The notes: generated by a model from the sequence alone, not told the origin. A stretch of DNA of 64,000 nt from Trichobilharzia szidati (GCA_944472155.2 OX235277.1:22640804-22704803); one strand, 5' to 3'. Counted from the first letter of the stretch, positions 46,740 through 59,373 are shown. Numbers and translations: made by a program.

Positions 46740-47160
46740 TAAGTTATATATGCTGTGGCGGAGTGCAGTAGATTTTCAAACTGATTTCAGAGTGTTGAAC
46801 GTCTGTCTTCTCTTTCCAATTCTAGGTGGTCGCTACACTCTCATGTGTCCCGAATGCCTGAGGTTGAAACGACGACGCCCAGTCAGATAGGTAGGTGAAA
46901 GTTGTGGTTTCCTTCAAATTCCCCTTCCCCTCATTCGTGCTTGATATGAATGTTAGCTGGTTATCCGCATCCCACTGTCTTCTCGATTTCCACTTGAATT
47001 ACTCACTGTCTATGTTGTCTGCCTCTTCTTACAGCTTGGTGGTTTTCAGGGCCTGTAAGTCTTCGACTTTGCGTGACACTAGACACAAATCGGCTAGAAA
47101 GTTCAGATATTCTAGTGTCTTCTTATCAGTTCCTATTTACTCGTTCCTCACGCACAGTCT
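46740..47160 (-). mobile_element. Possible third copy of the arm-type LINE remnant
   Basis: AGATTTTCAAACTGATTTC and nearby TCCTTCAAATT, GACACTAGACACA-like and GTCTTCTTATCAGT blocks occur in the same order as in the left-arm LINE (36160-36520). Alignment is loose and no protein motif survives. Homology is suggestive only. Confidence 0.3.
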
Positions 47161-47219
47161 TTCACAAAATCCAGCAGACCACCACCACCAGCAGGAATGT
47201 CATCGTTGTTGATATTTAC

Positions 47220-48694
47220 ACAAGTGATTCAATTGAGAAATCACAATGAATAGCATTCATTCATTCGAGTCCATTCGAGTCAGCATTTAATCTTAACTAA
47301 AAGCTCAATTTTAACATTTAATAAAGTTGTTCAACCCTAGCACAAAATGAGTGTTGATCACTTCCACTAACAAATCTTACACAACACAAACATTCATTCC
47401 CCGGTGAGTTGACTATTATAAGAAATGTGTGGATAGAGTCAAGGCGTTATGCACAAATATTCATTGCAATAATTATTCCTCACCTCTCAGTTTAGCAATC
47501 TCCATTCTCACAAACCTAATATGCGGCTTCATTACTTTTATAAAATTACCTGAATGATATATAGAAAAGTGAACATTTACACCAAGTGTGAATTAACAAT
47601 TACTTATAAGTAGGCAGCATGTCTAAAATGTGGACATTTTCAGTAGCACATTTAAGAAAATGAATGTTGAGAAAGAGGTTTCCGATGATCAATGAAATAT
47701 TCATCGCCCATTCATCCACTCACCTTTCCACACAAACAAACCCACACGTACAACAAGATGTAATGAGCATTTAGGAGGATATTAGAGAAAATGTTTGTAA
47801 AACTAATTAATGAATACCTACCAAATTGTTTATCTAGATTAAGGAACTTCGGCAGGACTTCTGAAATTTGTTGGGAAGAACACGTCTTATATATAAACAA
47901 ACTCGTTGAACACGGAATAATAAGATATACTGAAATAGTTTAGTGAAGTGTAACATTCTGTGGAATAAAGCAGTGAGATGAAGAATATTTGATGACAAAG
48001 TGGTCCTTCAGTTAAACTTCGTTTTCTCTCTTTCCAACTTAGGTGCTATGAGCACTATTCATCCCAGAAAAGGTTAAGAGCAGTTTGTGTTCATTTAATA
48101 AATTTCGATATACTTATTGGAGATAACGAAGCTGTCCTGGAAGAATTTGATGTGTATTTTTTATCCACACTGTGTCCCTACACACACACACACACACACG
48201 CGGGCAAACACTTGCAATTTCAGTTTGAATGAAAATTGAGTAGGTTTATGGTCTGACGAAGTAATCAGGGATTTAAGCATGTTAGGGAGGATGACAACTG
48301 ACACCACACTCCTGATAATCAGACAAGGATAATCGAAGCACGTTAATAGCAACCACAAATGATTTTCGTTCAAACATGTTGTGGTTAATTTCACCCATGG
48401 TAATCACCTCAAATTACTTCAGTAAGCAGCGGGTCATATGCAAATAACCTTAAAACCTCTTTTAATATTATTCTTATAACTAACGAAGTACAGTGAATCA
48501 GTTTAGTTTGTTCAAGCGGTTTGGATTCGCATACAGCTAACTCTTACGTCTCACATTCATCACTGATCATATCAGTCAGATACACTCCTAAATGCTTTCA
48601 CCCCGAGAAAGAATTATTCACTGGTGAAAGTGTCAAGAGGTTTCTTATATCAAATTAATCATGCAATAAGAAACAAAAGATGTTGTTGTTGTTT
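47220..48694. other. No recognisable feature
   Basis: AT-rich, with a (CA)n run at 48180-48200 and no supported frame or element. Confidence 0.5.
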
Positions 48695-48895
48695 GACCAC
48701 GGATTGATATAACTTAGCGAAGGATTGGAAAGTAGCATGGTGAAGTGGATGGACAGCTGTTTCGCGCTACATTCGGGCTCACCGGTAGTACACCGGTACC
48801 GACACTTTCGAGGTCAGGATCATGCAGTCACAAATCAAGCTCACAGACCATTCAGCCACTGTGATCCAACTCCTCAATGGTCAGCGCATGAATCG
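48695..48895 (-). mobile_element. Diverged hammerhead SINE, family 2
   Basis: Minus strand. A-box TGGCTGAATGG (48858-48848) is followed by a degraded B-box, a hammerhead-like body and a tail GTCCATCCACTTC...ATATCAATCCGTGG. The body has CCGGUGA in place of CUGAUGA, GAAAC intact, a short AC/GU stem III and GUC. The tail matches the array SINE tail. The core substitutions predict no cleavage. Confidence 0.6.
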
Positions 48896-49189
48896 CAGCC
48901 TCTACAAATTCTTGATTTTCAGCCTGACTGCTCTCAGTCAGTGTTATCAGTGGGTGTTTATCCTCAACCGGGATCAGATATAGCCCACTGGTCACAAATA
49001 CATATCAGATGTCCACAGGTCTTCACTTCGTTCTCCAGGCAATCAGTAGCTAGGGAGTATCTGATTATTTATCAAGAGTTGGTTAAAAACAAATTTTCAA
49101 AGAACTCTACAAACCTGCGTACAATCTCAATCGATATAATATCTCGGAGTTTTGAGTTGAACATTCTACAACTGGAAATTATTTTTTAA

Positions 49190-49439
49190 ATATTTTTTAG
49201 TTACACATTCAACTTACACTTATCCAGCAGTGTTCTCCGTTTCAGTTTCCCCAACAAATAATCTAAATGCGGGGCGGGGGAAGAATAAGGTGAATAAATA
49301 GAAACATGTCATAAAACGTTCTCAACTATCAACAAACAAAGAGAAGTCATTCAGTTGATCGGGGTGTGTGAAATTTATTTAAGTAAAGCTGTAATAACCT
49401 CTAGAGAAATACAAGAGAGTCTTGTACACCTCAAATTGT
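49190..49439. other. No recognisable feature
   Basis: Short AT-rich gap before the tandem duplication. The frame upstream (48725-49189) overlaps a SINE and has no family features. Confidence 0.4.
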
Positions 49440-51195
49440 CACCATCACACATTCTCAAGTTGACTTATTTCACGCTGACTACATAAATGAATTTCCCATA
49501 GGACTTCTCTCCTCGATGATGATTGATGAATTTGCTACTGCTGTTTTTGTCCTTGGTGATGATGGTGGTGACGATGACAGTGGTGGTGGTGGTGGTTGTT
49601 GGGCGTCTTTATCATCTCTGTCTTTTGTGCGATCACCTTGAATCTGATAATATGTGAACAAGTCATCGAAACATTCTCAAGTTGACTAATCTCATTCATC
49701 AGTAGAGAAGAGATGAATGATTCCCACAGACAAGAAAGAAGTGAGTAGTTTTGTTGTTTTACACATATTCATCATAACTCCTCAACATTTAACAGCAAGC
49801 ATGTTTTGGTTCAAATGATATAGAGATTTGTTTTGCAGGGTGTCTGTCAGTAATTCTCTTGAATCATCAATTCCAGGAGATATTCAGTATACTGGCGGAG
49901 ATGTTTGCATCATCATCCTACTGATGTCTATCATACGACATATTGCGTTGATGTGAAGACTACACATTATCAAAACACATCGACCTACTTTATCGTGCTC
50001 ATTGTGGTAGGAAGTCATGTATTATTATTGTGAAGCATAAGTGAATATTCCATCAGAATAAAATGCAAAGATAAGTTAAATAGTGACGCGTACTTTTTGT
50101 CTCATTCATTTGCGATTCTGCAAACTTCCAATCGATTTCACTGCGATTCGCCATTCCTGTAAGGAAGTAGAATGTTTACTCACATGAAGGGAGAACAGAG
50201 TCAGTCATTCAGACTACACAATAAATATCGAAAATATTTTATCACACTGATGTCAAAATGCTTGCAGAGGACATTAGGAGAACAAACAAACACTCCTTCT
50301 CACATGATGTTTAATAGAAAAACTCATATGTGAAGATATTGCCAATTTTTGAAATCCAAAATAATAATACGAGATGCATGTTGATTTATGTGTAAGTAAA
50401 TATCACACATGAGCATGTGATGAACATGTTCCAAAACAATGGTAAAAATGCATATAATTTCTTCAAATGGTGAAAAAAATACTAAAGATTACTAAGGTCA
50501 TCTCACCATCAAACGATTCCGAAAAATGTAGAAGCGTCTCATAATCTTCATTCCATCCCCAAAATCTGTCTAAAAGAAAAATGCAGAATAAATCCGGTAC
50601 GCTCAAATACCACCTCATGAGTATTATATGAGGGAATTCTTAGGAAACCCTGTGCTTAAACGTCATCACTTCATTCATCTTTTTATACAGATTAACAGCA
50701 GCAAAAGACCTGTGCATTCTCCCTCCATCTGAAACTGACTTAATTATCAACATATATTACTCTGCAGGAAAGTGCATCAGTTCAAGTTTCCAGAATTCAT
50801 TATTTTACTCACACACACAGGGGTACAGACCAATAATGCTATCCAACCTCATTGATCGGAAATGCATAAGTGAAAGCATAACTACATGAAGAATGGTGAG
50901 TATATGTATGTATATTGGATGTGAATTTGGAACATTAGAAGCAGTGAATACACATGCGCTCACTTTTCATACCGATTTTCAGCCTTATCACCAACAACAC
51001 TCTCCTGCCTCGAATAGATTCATATTGACCATAATGTATGAAGTGTGGTGTCGCTCTGATAAGAAGTGTGAATAACACACTGTGTTGGATAAAAATCGAC
51101 TATAACAGCTGATCGAACTGACAACATTCACTAAACCTGTGAAGTTTAAGAAAGCACTGGCACTAAACAGAGTCTTCAATATGTCCACTTCCCTC
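49440..51195 (+). repeat. Tandem duplication unit 1 (~1.76 kb)
   Basis: Shares ordered blocks with 51196-52640. The best is 49797-50066 versus 51557-51827: CATGTTTTGGTTCA, AATTCTCTTGAATCATCAAT, GGAGATATTCAGTATACTGG, CATCGACCTACTTTATCGTG. Differences there are few. Outside it the copies are strongly diverged (for example GAATGATTCC at 49708/51477 and TACGCTCAAATA at 50598/52377). A 33-codon frame over the conserved block changes Ile to Thr twice, so protein constraint is not indicated. Confidence 0.8.
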
Positions 51196-52640
51196 CTTGT
51201 TATTACAGCTGTGTGTGAATGTGTGAGTGTAGATCTCCACGCCGACTGCAGAAATGAATTTCACGCAGGACGTCTCTCCTTGACACACACTGACTGGTAA
51301 ATGTTGCTGCTGACATTGTTGCTGGCGATGGTGATGGAGGTGGTCAGCCATCTATCTTCCATGTGCTCACATAGACTAGGCGAGCGAATATGTGAACCAG
51401 TCGTCAACCGTCAAGCCGTTTTCTCTCACATTCTCAAGCTAACTAACTAACCTCACGTGGCAATGGAGAAGAGATGAATGATTCCAACAGACAGACATGA
51501 GGTCGGTAGTATTATTGTTTCACACCATGCATGCACCACCACCTCCTAAAAATGAACAGCATGTTTTGGTTCAGATGATATAGATATTTGTTTCGAAGGG
51601 TGTCAGTAATTCTCTTGAATCATCAATTCCAGGAGATATTCAGTATACTGGCGGAGATGTTTGCATCATCATCCTACTGATGTCTATCACACGACATACT
51701 GCGTTGATGTGAAGACTACATTATCAAAACACATCGACCTACTTTATCGTGCTCATTGTGGTAGGAAGTCATGTATTATTGTGAAGCATAAGTGAATATT
51801 CCATCAGAATAAAATGCAAATATACGTTTGCAGGTGACTTACTTCGATTCATTTCTTCAAAATATCTTCCATTATCCTCATTGCTTTTGTCGCTCTTCAC
51901 CAACACTTAAACAGAGTATACATTGTATATATATGATCAATCTTGAATTTTACAGACTGAACTATAATTATATATACATAAATTATCTCTAATTTCAAAA
52001 TATTCGCAAGCATTCAGAGTACAAAGAATCCTTCTCGTAGGATGTTTGATTGAAAAACTCATAGGTGAAGGATAAAAGTTGATTTTTGTGGAAATATCAG
52101 CACGCACACACACACACACATACAACCATACACTGCATTGCAGGCATTTGGCAAGGAAATCAAGTTCCAATTTGTCTGTCATACAGTGCAAACCAACCCT
52201 CCAAAACACGAACGAGTCAAACTGCATATACTTTATTATTATAGTTAGAATATTTATTATTATTATTTATTGTCCTCTTACTTTTGAAGGAATCGCTCCA
52301 AAGAATACCTGTTATGTTGATGTTTTCCCCCTTTAAAATTAGACCTGAGAGAAAAATACACTAATAATAAATCCTATACGCTCAAATAGACGACCATGAG
52401 TATTATGAATGAATTTCTCATACTTCAGCCTTCGTTCACAATGTATAGAAATTTATTAACAGGTGAATTTCAGACAAACAGCTGTACATATTTTAGACAA
52501 TATAACACATTGTTAATAATGATAATAATATTAATAGCTTTATTGCAAACAGTGCTTTCAGTACAAATATGCGATTTCCAGCATGTTGTACAGTATTGCA
52601 TGTAACCTTCTCATTACAGGAGTAATAGTTATTAAAAAAG
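51196..52640 (+). repeat. Tandem duplication unit 2
   Basis: Partner of 49440-51195. Its end near 52640 is approximate. The segment 52540-52590 (CAGTACAAATATGCGATTTC, CCAGCATG) resembles the 3' tail of the family 1 SINE, but this is weak. Confidence 0.7.
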
Positions 52641-52762
52641 GAGGGTGACATTTAAATTGATGAAATTGTTCAATAAGAAAATGAATACAAAATTAAATTA
52701 GGTGAAAATATTACTAACAATGTGACAATGAAAATAAAATGAGGCTTAAATATACCACCGAG

Positions 52763-52832
52763 TTGGCAGTTCAGCAGTAGAATGCTCGCCAAACACGCCA
52801 CACTTGTTTCGGGCCTCTAACCGCCATCGCAG
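52763..52832 (+). pseudogene. tRNA-Gly-like pseudogene or SINE head
   Basis: TTGGCAGTTCAGCAGTAG continues to AATGCTCGCC and CACGCC, matching the D-arm and anticodon-stem half of eukaryotic tRNA-Gly(GCC) at roughly four of five positions. The anticodon loop holds AAACA instead of TGCCA, and the T-arm is degraded (TTTCGGGCCTCTAAC). It is therefore not a working tRNA. No matching downstream SINE body is recognised. Confidence 0.65.
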
Positions 52833-53950
52833 ACTCACTCCTACACACGTCCAAGACGATGCTCAGTCTAGTGAAGAGGGAAGTCTGAGTGTGGGGTGGG
52901 GTGGGGTGGGGCTAGTAGCCCCATGCTGTGAAATATAAAACCACTGCTACTGAAACTTCAGAGCGGAAATCAGAAGCACCTTGTTCAATCCGGAACAACG
53001 TAAAGGAGCAACATAAATACATAAGTAAAATATAGTCGTACTTACTCCTTCCCAAATTTGATTGTACAAGCAGTGGAGCGACGATAGTTAGAAGGAAGAC
53101 TGTGCACCGATTCATCATGTTTATATTTGATCATTCAATTCACGAGTATTTATACTAGTGCTGAAATTCAGATGTCTGTGAGCACAGTATAATCCTGGAT
53201 GGTGGTTGGCCGATTCAATCTGTCTTACTTTATTTCACGTCTTGATTGGATTCTGAATGGAGTGATACCCACGTTCGATCAAATAACAACTTGTGTGAGC
53301 CTATCATAGAAGAGAAAATCAGCAGAGAGAATGGAGGGTGACTTCAGTTTTGCAAATATTTTCAAGCACTTCATATGTCGTTATAATTCAAAGGCGGAGA
53401 CAAGTAAAAGAGCAGGTTTATCGAAAGATATTCATTGCCGCTCACACATAAATCACCTTTGCAATGTCTCCACATTCAATTTGTGGCGCTGAATCGGCTT
53501 CTTCTCAAAGCAGAAAATTTGCAGTAGACATTTTTGTGGAAATACATTGTCAGTGAAAACCAACAGTCCACCTGTTCGGTGTGACAAATCAAAGAGTTCT
53601 ACTTCAAAATCTATACAGATTAATGCATAGAACTGAAGACGGTGTATTCATTACCACCACTCCACCCACAATCACTTGTTGACCAACACTGGGAAGACGA
53701 AGCAGACAAGAAATCATCATTCAGTACAAATTGTCAAATTCTGAATGCTGTAGAAAGTTACACAGTGTCTTAAGGCCAGTGATGATTTTGGCACACAAAC
53801 AGAATGTGGCGCCTATTGGAATACTGACGAATAACATCCTTAGCTGAGTCCAACCTTATTATTATTTCCAAGGCGATCACATCGTCGCTTAATGAAAACA
53901 ATATGTGGAAACAGAGGCATACTACAATCCTTTGCACACAAATCATACTC
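52833..53950. other. No recognisable feature
   Basis: Contains a GGGGT repeat near 52896-52912 and short unrelated frames. No elements or exons are recognised. Confidence 0.5.
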
Positions 53951-54120
53951 ATTTTGATTGGACACTAGTAACTAGTGAGACGTTTCTAGATTTTTCTTTG
54001 GTGCAGACTGAATTCTATCAGTCAGGTTTGCAATGTGGCCACCGTGGCACCGTGGTGGTGAGCTACCTAGAATGGCGGCCACAAGACACGTCGCACTAGT
54101 TACTAGTGTCCAATCAAAAT
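53951..54120. mobile_element. 170 bp MITE with 32 bp terminal inverted repeats
   Basis: The left end ATTTTGATTGGACACTAGTA (53951-53970) continues ACTAGTG.GACG. The right end, read inward from 54120, is the same for 32 bases with one mismatch. Each end itself contains the palindrome ACTAGTAACTAGT. There is no coding capacity, so it would depend on a transposase elsewhere. No clear target duplication is seen at the borders, so the superfamily is unassigned. The interior has CACCGTGG duplicated (54040-54054). Confidence 0.8.
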
Positions 54121-54124
54121 ACAT

Positions 54125-54295
54125 ACCACAGTCCTACAGGAGGTCAATCACGAGCTGTGACTGCAGCACTGGGTGACGCAAGTTTAAATCTCAGAATAGA
54201 CGTGAGTTCCTTCAAGGTTGTAGGTACGCCTTGCTGACGAGCGTCAACTAGCACGAAACCTGTCGACTGCCTCCAAATATCCAGTCTTACTCATT
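54125..54295 (+). mobile_element. Hammerhead SINE remnant, family 2, plus strand
   Basis: A degraded B-box region (AAGTTTAAATCTCAG, 54179-54193) is followed by a hammerhead core with both conserved strands intact. CUGACGA is 54234-54240 and GAAA 54255-54258, then GUC at 54262-54264. Stem II (GCGUC/AGCAC) has two mismatches and stem I is poor. It lies directly beside the MITE, which may have inserted in or next to its 5' part. Confidence 0.6.
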
Positions 54296-56099
54296 GTTTA
54301 TCAGACTCATGTGATCTCTGAGAAAATACATATCTCCATCGTGAAGATAATACTGCCTGGCGTGAGTAGTGTGCAAAGTAGCTGTCCAACCGATTACACT
54401 AGGCATCCATTTTACTTCCAAAACAAGGAAGTGAGAGGATGATAACAGCACTTGTATTAGCATAAGTTTGATTGTAATAACTGGTCGTTACATAATTTGT
54501 CAACACAGTCTCCCTTCTCATTCCTACTTGATGAGATGTTAGATGGAATCTCGTTTTGGTCATATCGCAAGGGTGGCGATGGTGAGCTTATATATTTTAG
54601 TGGAAGTGTGGGGGTAGCCTGTTTGTATCTGGCGATAAACAATTTGTTATATAGTGTAAAGAGCACGATGATTGTGAAAGACCTATGAATTCAATGGACA
54701 GCCGGAAAAGTCACAATTTCTCCTCACAGATATCACATTAATATCACTCACTTTTTTGTTAAGCATTTCCTGCATGCTGATGATGTGAACCAACTAGAAT
54801 GTTGGAGAGAATTTATTTCGTAATCAATAAATTCATTATATTGCTATATTCAGTTTGACATTTGATGATAGAAAGTATACCGACGTGAATCAATCGTTGC
54901 ATGTGGAATCTCTTATTTCTGCTTAAATTTCTCATAGTCTGTTAAGGTTCTTTCAAATAACTTCATGTATAGCTTCGGTAGTATCACCTTTATATTTTTC
55001 TTTCCAGAAATCTAACTCTGCAGATGCGAAATCACAAGTCGAAATCGTTAACTTCCAGTGAGCAGTCCTGTTGGTAATTTTCTGTTATGATGTAAAGTAT
55101 GACGGACGGACTCCCATCCCACAAGTCAGCAGACAGATATGTCCCTTTAGTAGCTCCTCTTCAAAGCTGTTCAACTATGCGTTTGGGTGCTTATCCATAC
55201 AGTCAGTATAGGTTGACATCAAGCGTGAAAAGTTACTGTCAGTAGCAAAGGAACTGAGTGAATCAAAGGGTATGAGTAACAACTACGATTGTGAAAGTGA
55301 GAATAATCCTACGCATTCGAGAGGGCTGACAACTCATCAGCAAAGTGAGGAATAACGGTTTGGAAATGGTTGATATGAAAAACAAGATGAGGAGGGATTG
55401 GAAATGAGTTGCGAAAACATAAAACGGACCACTTAGAGCTTTTTATACACTTACTCATCGAATCGAAGAATGAAGAAGATAAAAATTTTGCACTAAGAGT
55501 ATTTCAATAAAAGAGGCTTGATAAAACGTTAGCGAACACAAATTACAGGTTCCCTCTAGGCATAGCTAAGAATTCGGCTGCATGAAGAGGATGTAGGTGA
55601 AAGTACCTAGGACTATTTAGTCGTACTCAATTTATGAATGCGAAAGTAATCTTCACGATACTACCTGCCAAGAAGTAATGATATGTTCCAATTACGACTG
55701 TTGACAGGCCAATTTTTTTCTTTTTGACAAACACGCTCTAAAATGTTCATAAATGCCTCTCGGAAGGGTGCCGCGTCTTCAGGTTATGCTCTAAGCTCTA
55801 CAAAAACAAGTGAACCAGTTAACAAACACAGAAATAAACAAAGTGCAAGTAAATTTCGAAGATTCCCGTCCCCCACGCTTTCCAAGCATTTGATTGATGC
55901 ACATACATCAGAAAGGTTGAGGAGAATCTCACTTTCCAGGTGTTCATAAATCAGTCAGCAGATTTGAGCTGATCTACCACAAATCAATAATTCATTCATA
56001 TCAAATCGTCGTCAGATTATCTACATTCACATTCATGCATTTTCTCATCCATCCATCCATCCATCCACCCATCCAGTCATTCATGATTCCCATCACATT
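54296..56099. other. Loop end: no recognised genes; (CATC)n microsatellite
   Basis: Unrecognised DNA. (CATC)n lies at 56047-56073. A 68-codon frame at 55743-55949 (with NKHRNKQSASKFRRF and SPTLSKHLIDAHTSERLRR) is basic and serine-rich but has no recognised family or splice context. Confidence 0.5.
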
Positions 56100-56129
56100 T
56101 TGGCAATGTATAAAAGACGAGAGAGAGAA

Positions 56130-57250
56130 AGGTTTTTGAGGGTAGACGTTGTGAGGGTTGTGAAACAGAGGCACGGAAGTTAATTTCCAAAAAAGACATG
56201 CACTAATCAGACAAACAAACAAACAACTGAACCGACAAGCAAACAGAGAAACGTACAGGCAACAGTGGAATCTTCGTGAAAATACAGAGAATGAGAGGGA
56301 ATACGTAAGACGCTATAGGGGAATTCAAGTGAAATTCGAAGAAGATTGTCAGTGTGAGTGTGAAAATCTGAATGTGAAATAAAAAATATATAAGAATGTA
56401 TCCATTGAAAGCAAAACAGACAATCTTGCCTACGCGTATATTATACTAAACCACAGAAACCATAATATCTCGCTTCTGTTCATTCAGCTAGTAATAAGCT
56501 CGTTTTTGGATTTATCAGCGTGATACCACTATTTCTAATTAACCGACATTCCTTCGATGACCTGAATCTTCCGATAACACAAAAGATTGACTGATAATTT
56601 CTGAAGAAATCCGCCTTTGTAATTATTCTATGAATATACATATATAATAATTCAGAATAGTGATAATGATAATATTACTGTTAATGTTATCATTATTATT
56701 ATTATTATTCATATTACAGAGTGTAGGATATCTCATCTAATTATCAGGTATCTTAGTGAATAGTCTCACTGCTCATTACAGTTCACAGTGTCTCACTCAC
56801 ACACTCACACACACTTGGAGAGAGAGAAAGAGAGAGACAGATACACACTGCATGCGACACATTCACTGTCTCGCTGTTCAGTGTACAATGCACACACACA
56901 CACACTCTCTCTACTGAAGCTAAACACATTTTCTGGCACTACGATGAAATATGTCAGGGCGTGATATTAATAATAATGATGATGATTATTATTTTTAGTT
57001 GCCTTATACCTGAAACAGTAAACTTGATCCTGTGTAAGTCTCAGTATTCTGTACCATGTCACATCCAATTTACTCGACAACAGGAAAATCAATGCGAGAT
57101 ACTATTGCAGGATAGTCAGTGACAGACAGCATGGTTGTATTAGCAGTGACAAGCATATCAAAATTATTTTTTTAAATGAGTAGACTAATGATGGAAATGT
57201 TAGTTGGTAAAATTGTAAGTAAGTTAATTGAAACTATGTCAGCATGTATC
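56130..57250 (-). repeat. GT/GA-rich subrepeat R2
   Basis: Inverted copy of L1/L2 and a direct repeat of R1, including the segment CCTTATACCTGAAACAGTAA and TTAATTGAAACT at its outer side. More similar by eye to R1 than to L2. Confidence 0.85.
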
Positions 57251-57403
57251 ACAAATATGAGAGAACTGAAGAGTCAATTGTTTGCTAATAACAGCGTAAG
57301 TCATATCTGAATCAAAGTGAACACGTGGGTGAAATAGGATATTGCTGAATTTTGTGCTTGGTTATATTAGCAGTAAGGATTTTCCAATTAATTCTAGTCC
57401 TGT

Positions 57404-57754
57404 CTAATGGGATGTAAGGGTGATGTCAAATGTGGTGACCACTGGACGCTTATTTATCGGCGTTTGGATGCAGACAGAAATGCAGGTGATAAACAGTTGC
57501 CTCATGTTTGTGACAATGTGTCTGATGTTTCGTCTCATAAGTTTGATGTTCATGTTTCGCCGCCTAGTGAGAATAGAGGGCTTCCGAGTTACCAAAGTTC
57601 GAGCCACAGCACTCTGATTGAAATCCAGCAGATTATCTGCATTTTTTCCGAGAGCTTGAAGTCGTGTTGAGTGTTTTGTAATAAACGAAGAAATTAGGTT
57701 GATGCATTTATCGAGACAGTGCACTGACGTTGCTGCAGCAACGATACAGTGCAC
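57404..57754 (-). CDS. Unrecognised 116-codon frame beside the gypsy fragment
   Basis: Minus-strand frame in the unpaired segment: SSFITKHSTRLQALGKNADN, SAVARTLVTRKPSILTRRRN, HIVTNMRQLFITC and TPINKRP. Basic, with no known motif. A plus-strand frame (57407-57670) overlaps it. No second copy exists in the window to test it. Confidence 0.12.
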   Translation of the reverse strand: MHCIVAAATSVHCLDKCINLISSFITKHSTRLQALGKNADNLLDFNQSAVARTLVTRKPSILTRRRNMNIKLMRRNIRHIVTNMRQLFITCISVCIQTPINKRPVVTTFDITLTSH

Positions 57755-57784
57755 TTTCTTCCAAAAATATTACGCCAATACCTC

Positions 57785-58860
57785 GGTCTCGTCAATTTTT
57801 GTCGCCATTTCATTCTTTACCGTGCACAGTTGGCCCTAACTCTGACGAATTTGACAAAAGGTCACGCAAAATCCATGCACATGAATACTTCAGCAGTCGA
57901 AGCATTTGAAAAACTGTGAAACTTTACTGGTACGTCGTGACGTCAACGCTCCTATAGTTGCTATGACAGATGCATCAGACGTAACCATCGGTTCAGCTCT
58001 TCAACAGTTTTCTTCCGAGGAATTGCAACCTCTCTCCTTTTTCTTCAAACGTCTAGACGCTACTTAATCAAGATGTAGTGCATTCAGTAGAGAATTACTA
58101 GCAGTCTCTCTTGTTGTTAAACATTTTCGTCATATTGTCGAAGGAATACCGTTTACCATGTACACAGGCCACAAACCTTTAACTAAAGCCATGAATGCAA
58201 AGCACGATAAGTACTCACCAAGAGATCTACGACACCTCGAGTTCATTTCTCAGTTCACTTTAGATATTGGATTCTTCAGAGGACATAAAACGAGGTAGCA
58301 GATGAGTTATCACTTATCCATATAAATACCTTAGAAAAAATCAATTTTATCTTAAACAGATGATTCGACTGCAAACTATGGACGGGTTTCTGAAAAGACT
58401 AAAAATAGAACGAGTAATTCCTTACGTTTGTAATATCTTCTGCTTGATGACAACCTAACTATTGCATGTGATATTTCCACAGGTAATCACCTCTTTCATT
58501 CCCATCAGAAGTGGGAAGATCAGTTTTGTGCAAAATAGGTGGCATTTCTCACCCTGGCATCCAAGCGACAATTAAAATGATAAGTGACCGATAGATATGG
58601 CCGAATATGGATAGTGACATTAAACAATGGACCAGATAACGTTTAGCCTGCCAAAGGCCAATCTCAACGTGTATTGACAGATTTACGAGATGACCAGGAG
58701 GCAGTCTTTAATCTCATATTGCTAAAGAAACTGTAACAAAAGCATTATACAAAACTGGATTTCAAATTTCGGTGTTCCCAAGCATTATTACTACCGACAG
58801 GGTTGCTCAATGCGAAAGACAAGTTAGAAGGAAACTTAAAAATACGAATGAAAGCACAAT
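57785..58860 (+). mobile_element. Ty3/gypsy LTR retrotransposon pol fragment, decayed
   Basis: Plus-strand remnant from the end of reverse transcriptase through RNase H into integrase. Visible in order: LTNLTKGH at the RT/RNase H link (about 57836), TDASD with the RNase H aspartate (57966-57980), FSRELLAV and a YTGHKPLT-type block (58084-58190). SHPGIQATIKMI, WPNMDSDIKQWT and the cysteine-bearing ACQRP follow, from the zinc-binding N-terminus of integrase (58549-58655), then VFPSIITTDR from the catalytic core (58772-58800). Several stops and frameshifts and an internal integrase deletion make it non-functional. No LTRs or gag are seen. It resembles known schistosome gypsy-type elements. Confidence 0.85.
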
Positions 58861-59187
58861 AAATTCATTGTAAAGTTGTCCACTGATATTTTACAATGCA
58901 GTAATACAATTTCCTGCCTTCCATTGTGTTTTGGAATCAGAGTCCATATCTCTGCCTAGTGATTAACCGATTCTGAGAATACTTGCAAAAAATAATATGA
59001 CCATAGGATTAAGTCCCATGTAAAGGGATTTGACAATTAAGTGTGTACAGAGAGTCAGGCAATATTGATTTGGAGTAGTTCGCACATCACAGCACGTGTC
59101 TATCGACTACAGTAGTAATGAGCTGACTAAGTGGCACAACCCTCATCTTACTGACAACATTTAATATCATATCTGTAAGAATAGTAC

Positions 59188-59373
59188 TTGTGCACTGTGA
59201 TAGAGTATAATTACATAGTAGATCAAATTTACTTTGATAAATTCTCACACTGTTCCATTGATGTATATGCCAAATCAATTCCCAACACAGAAACAGAACA
59301 AAGTGTTGACATGATTCACACGAATGCAAAATTCCTGAAAATAATCAAAATGGATGATTCTCATCTCCTCTGA
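59188..59373 (+). CDS. Small frame open in both arms, right-arm copy
   Basis: Partner of 40491-40306, 61 codons with identical stop position and a conserved second half. Unrecognised. Confidence 0.2.
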   Translation: MCTVIEYNYIVDQIYFDKFSHCSIDVYAKSIPNTETEQSVDMIHTNAKFLKIIKMDDSHLL

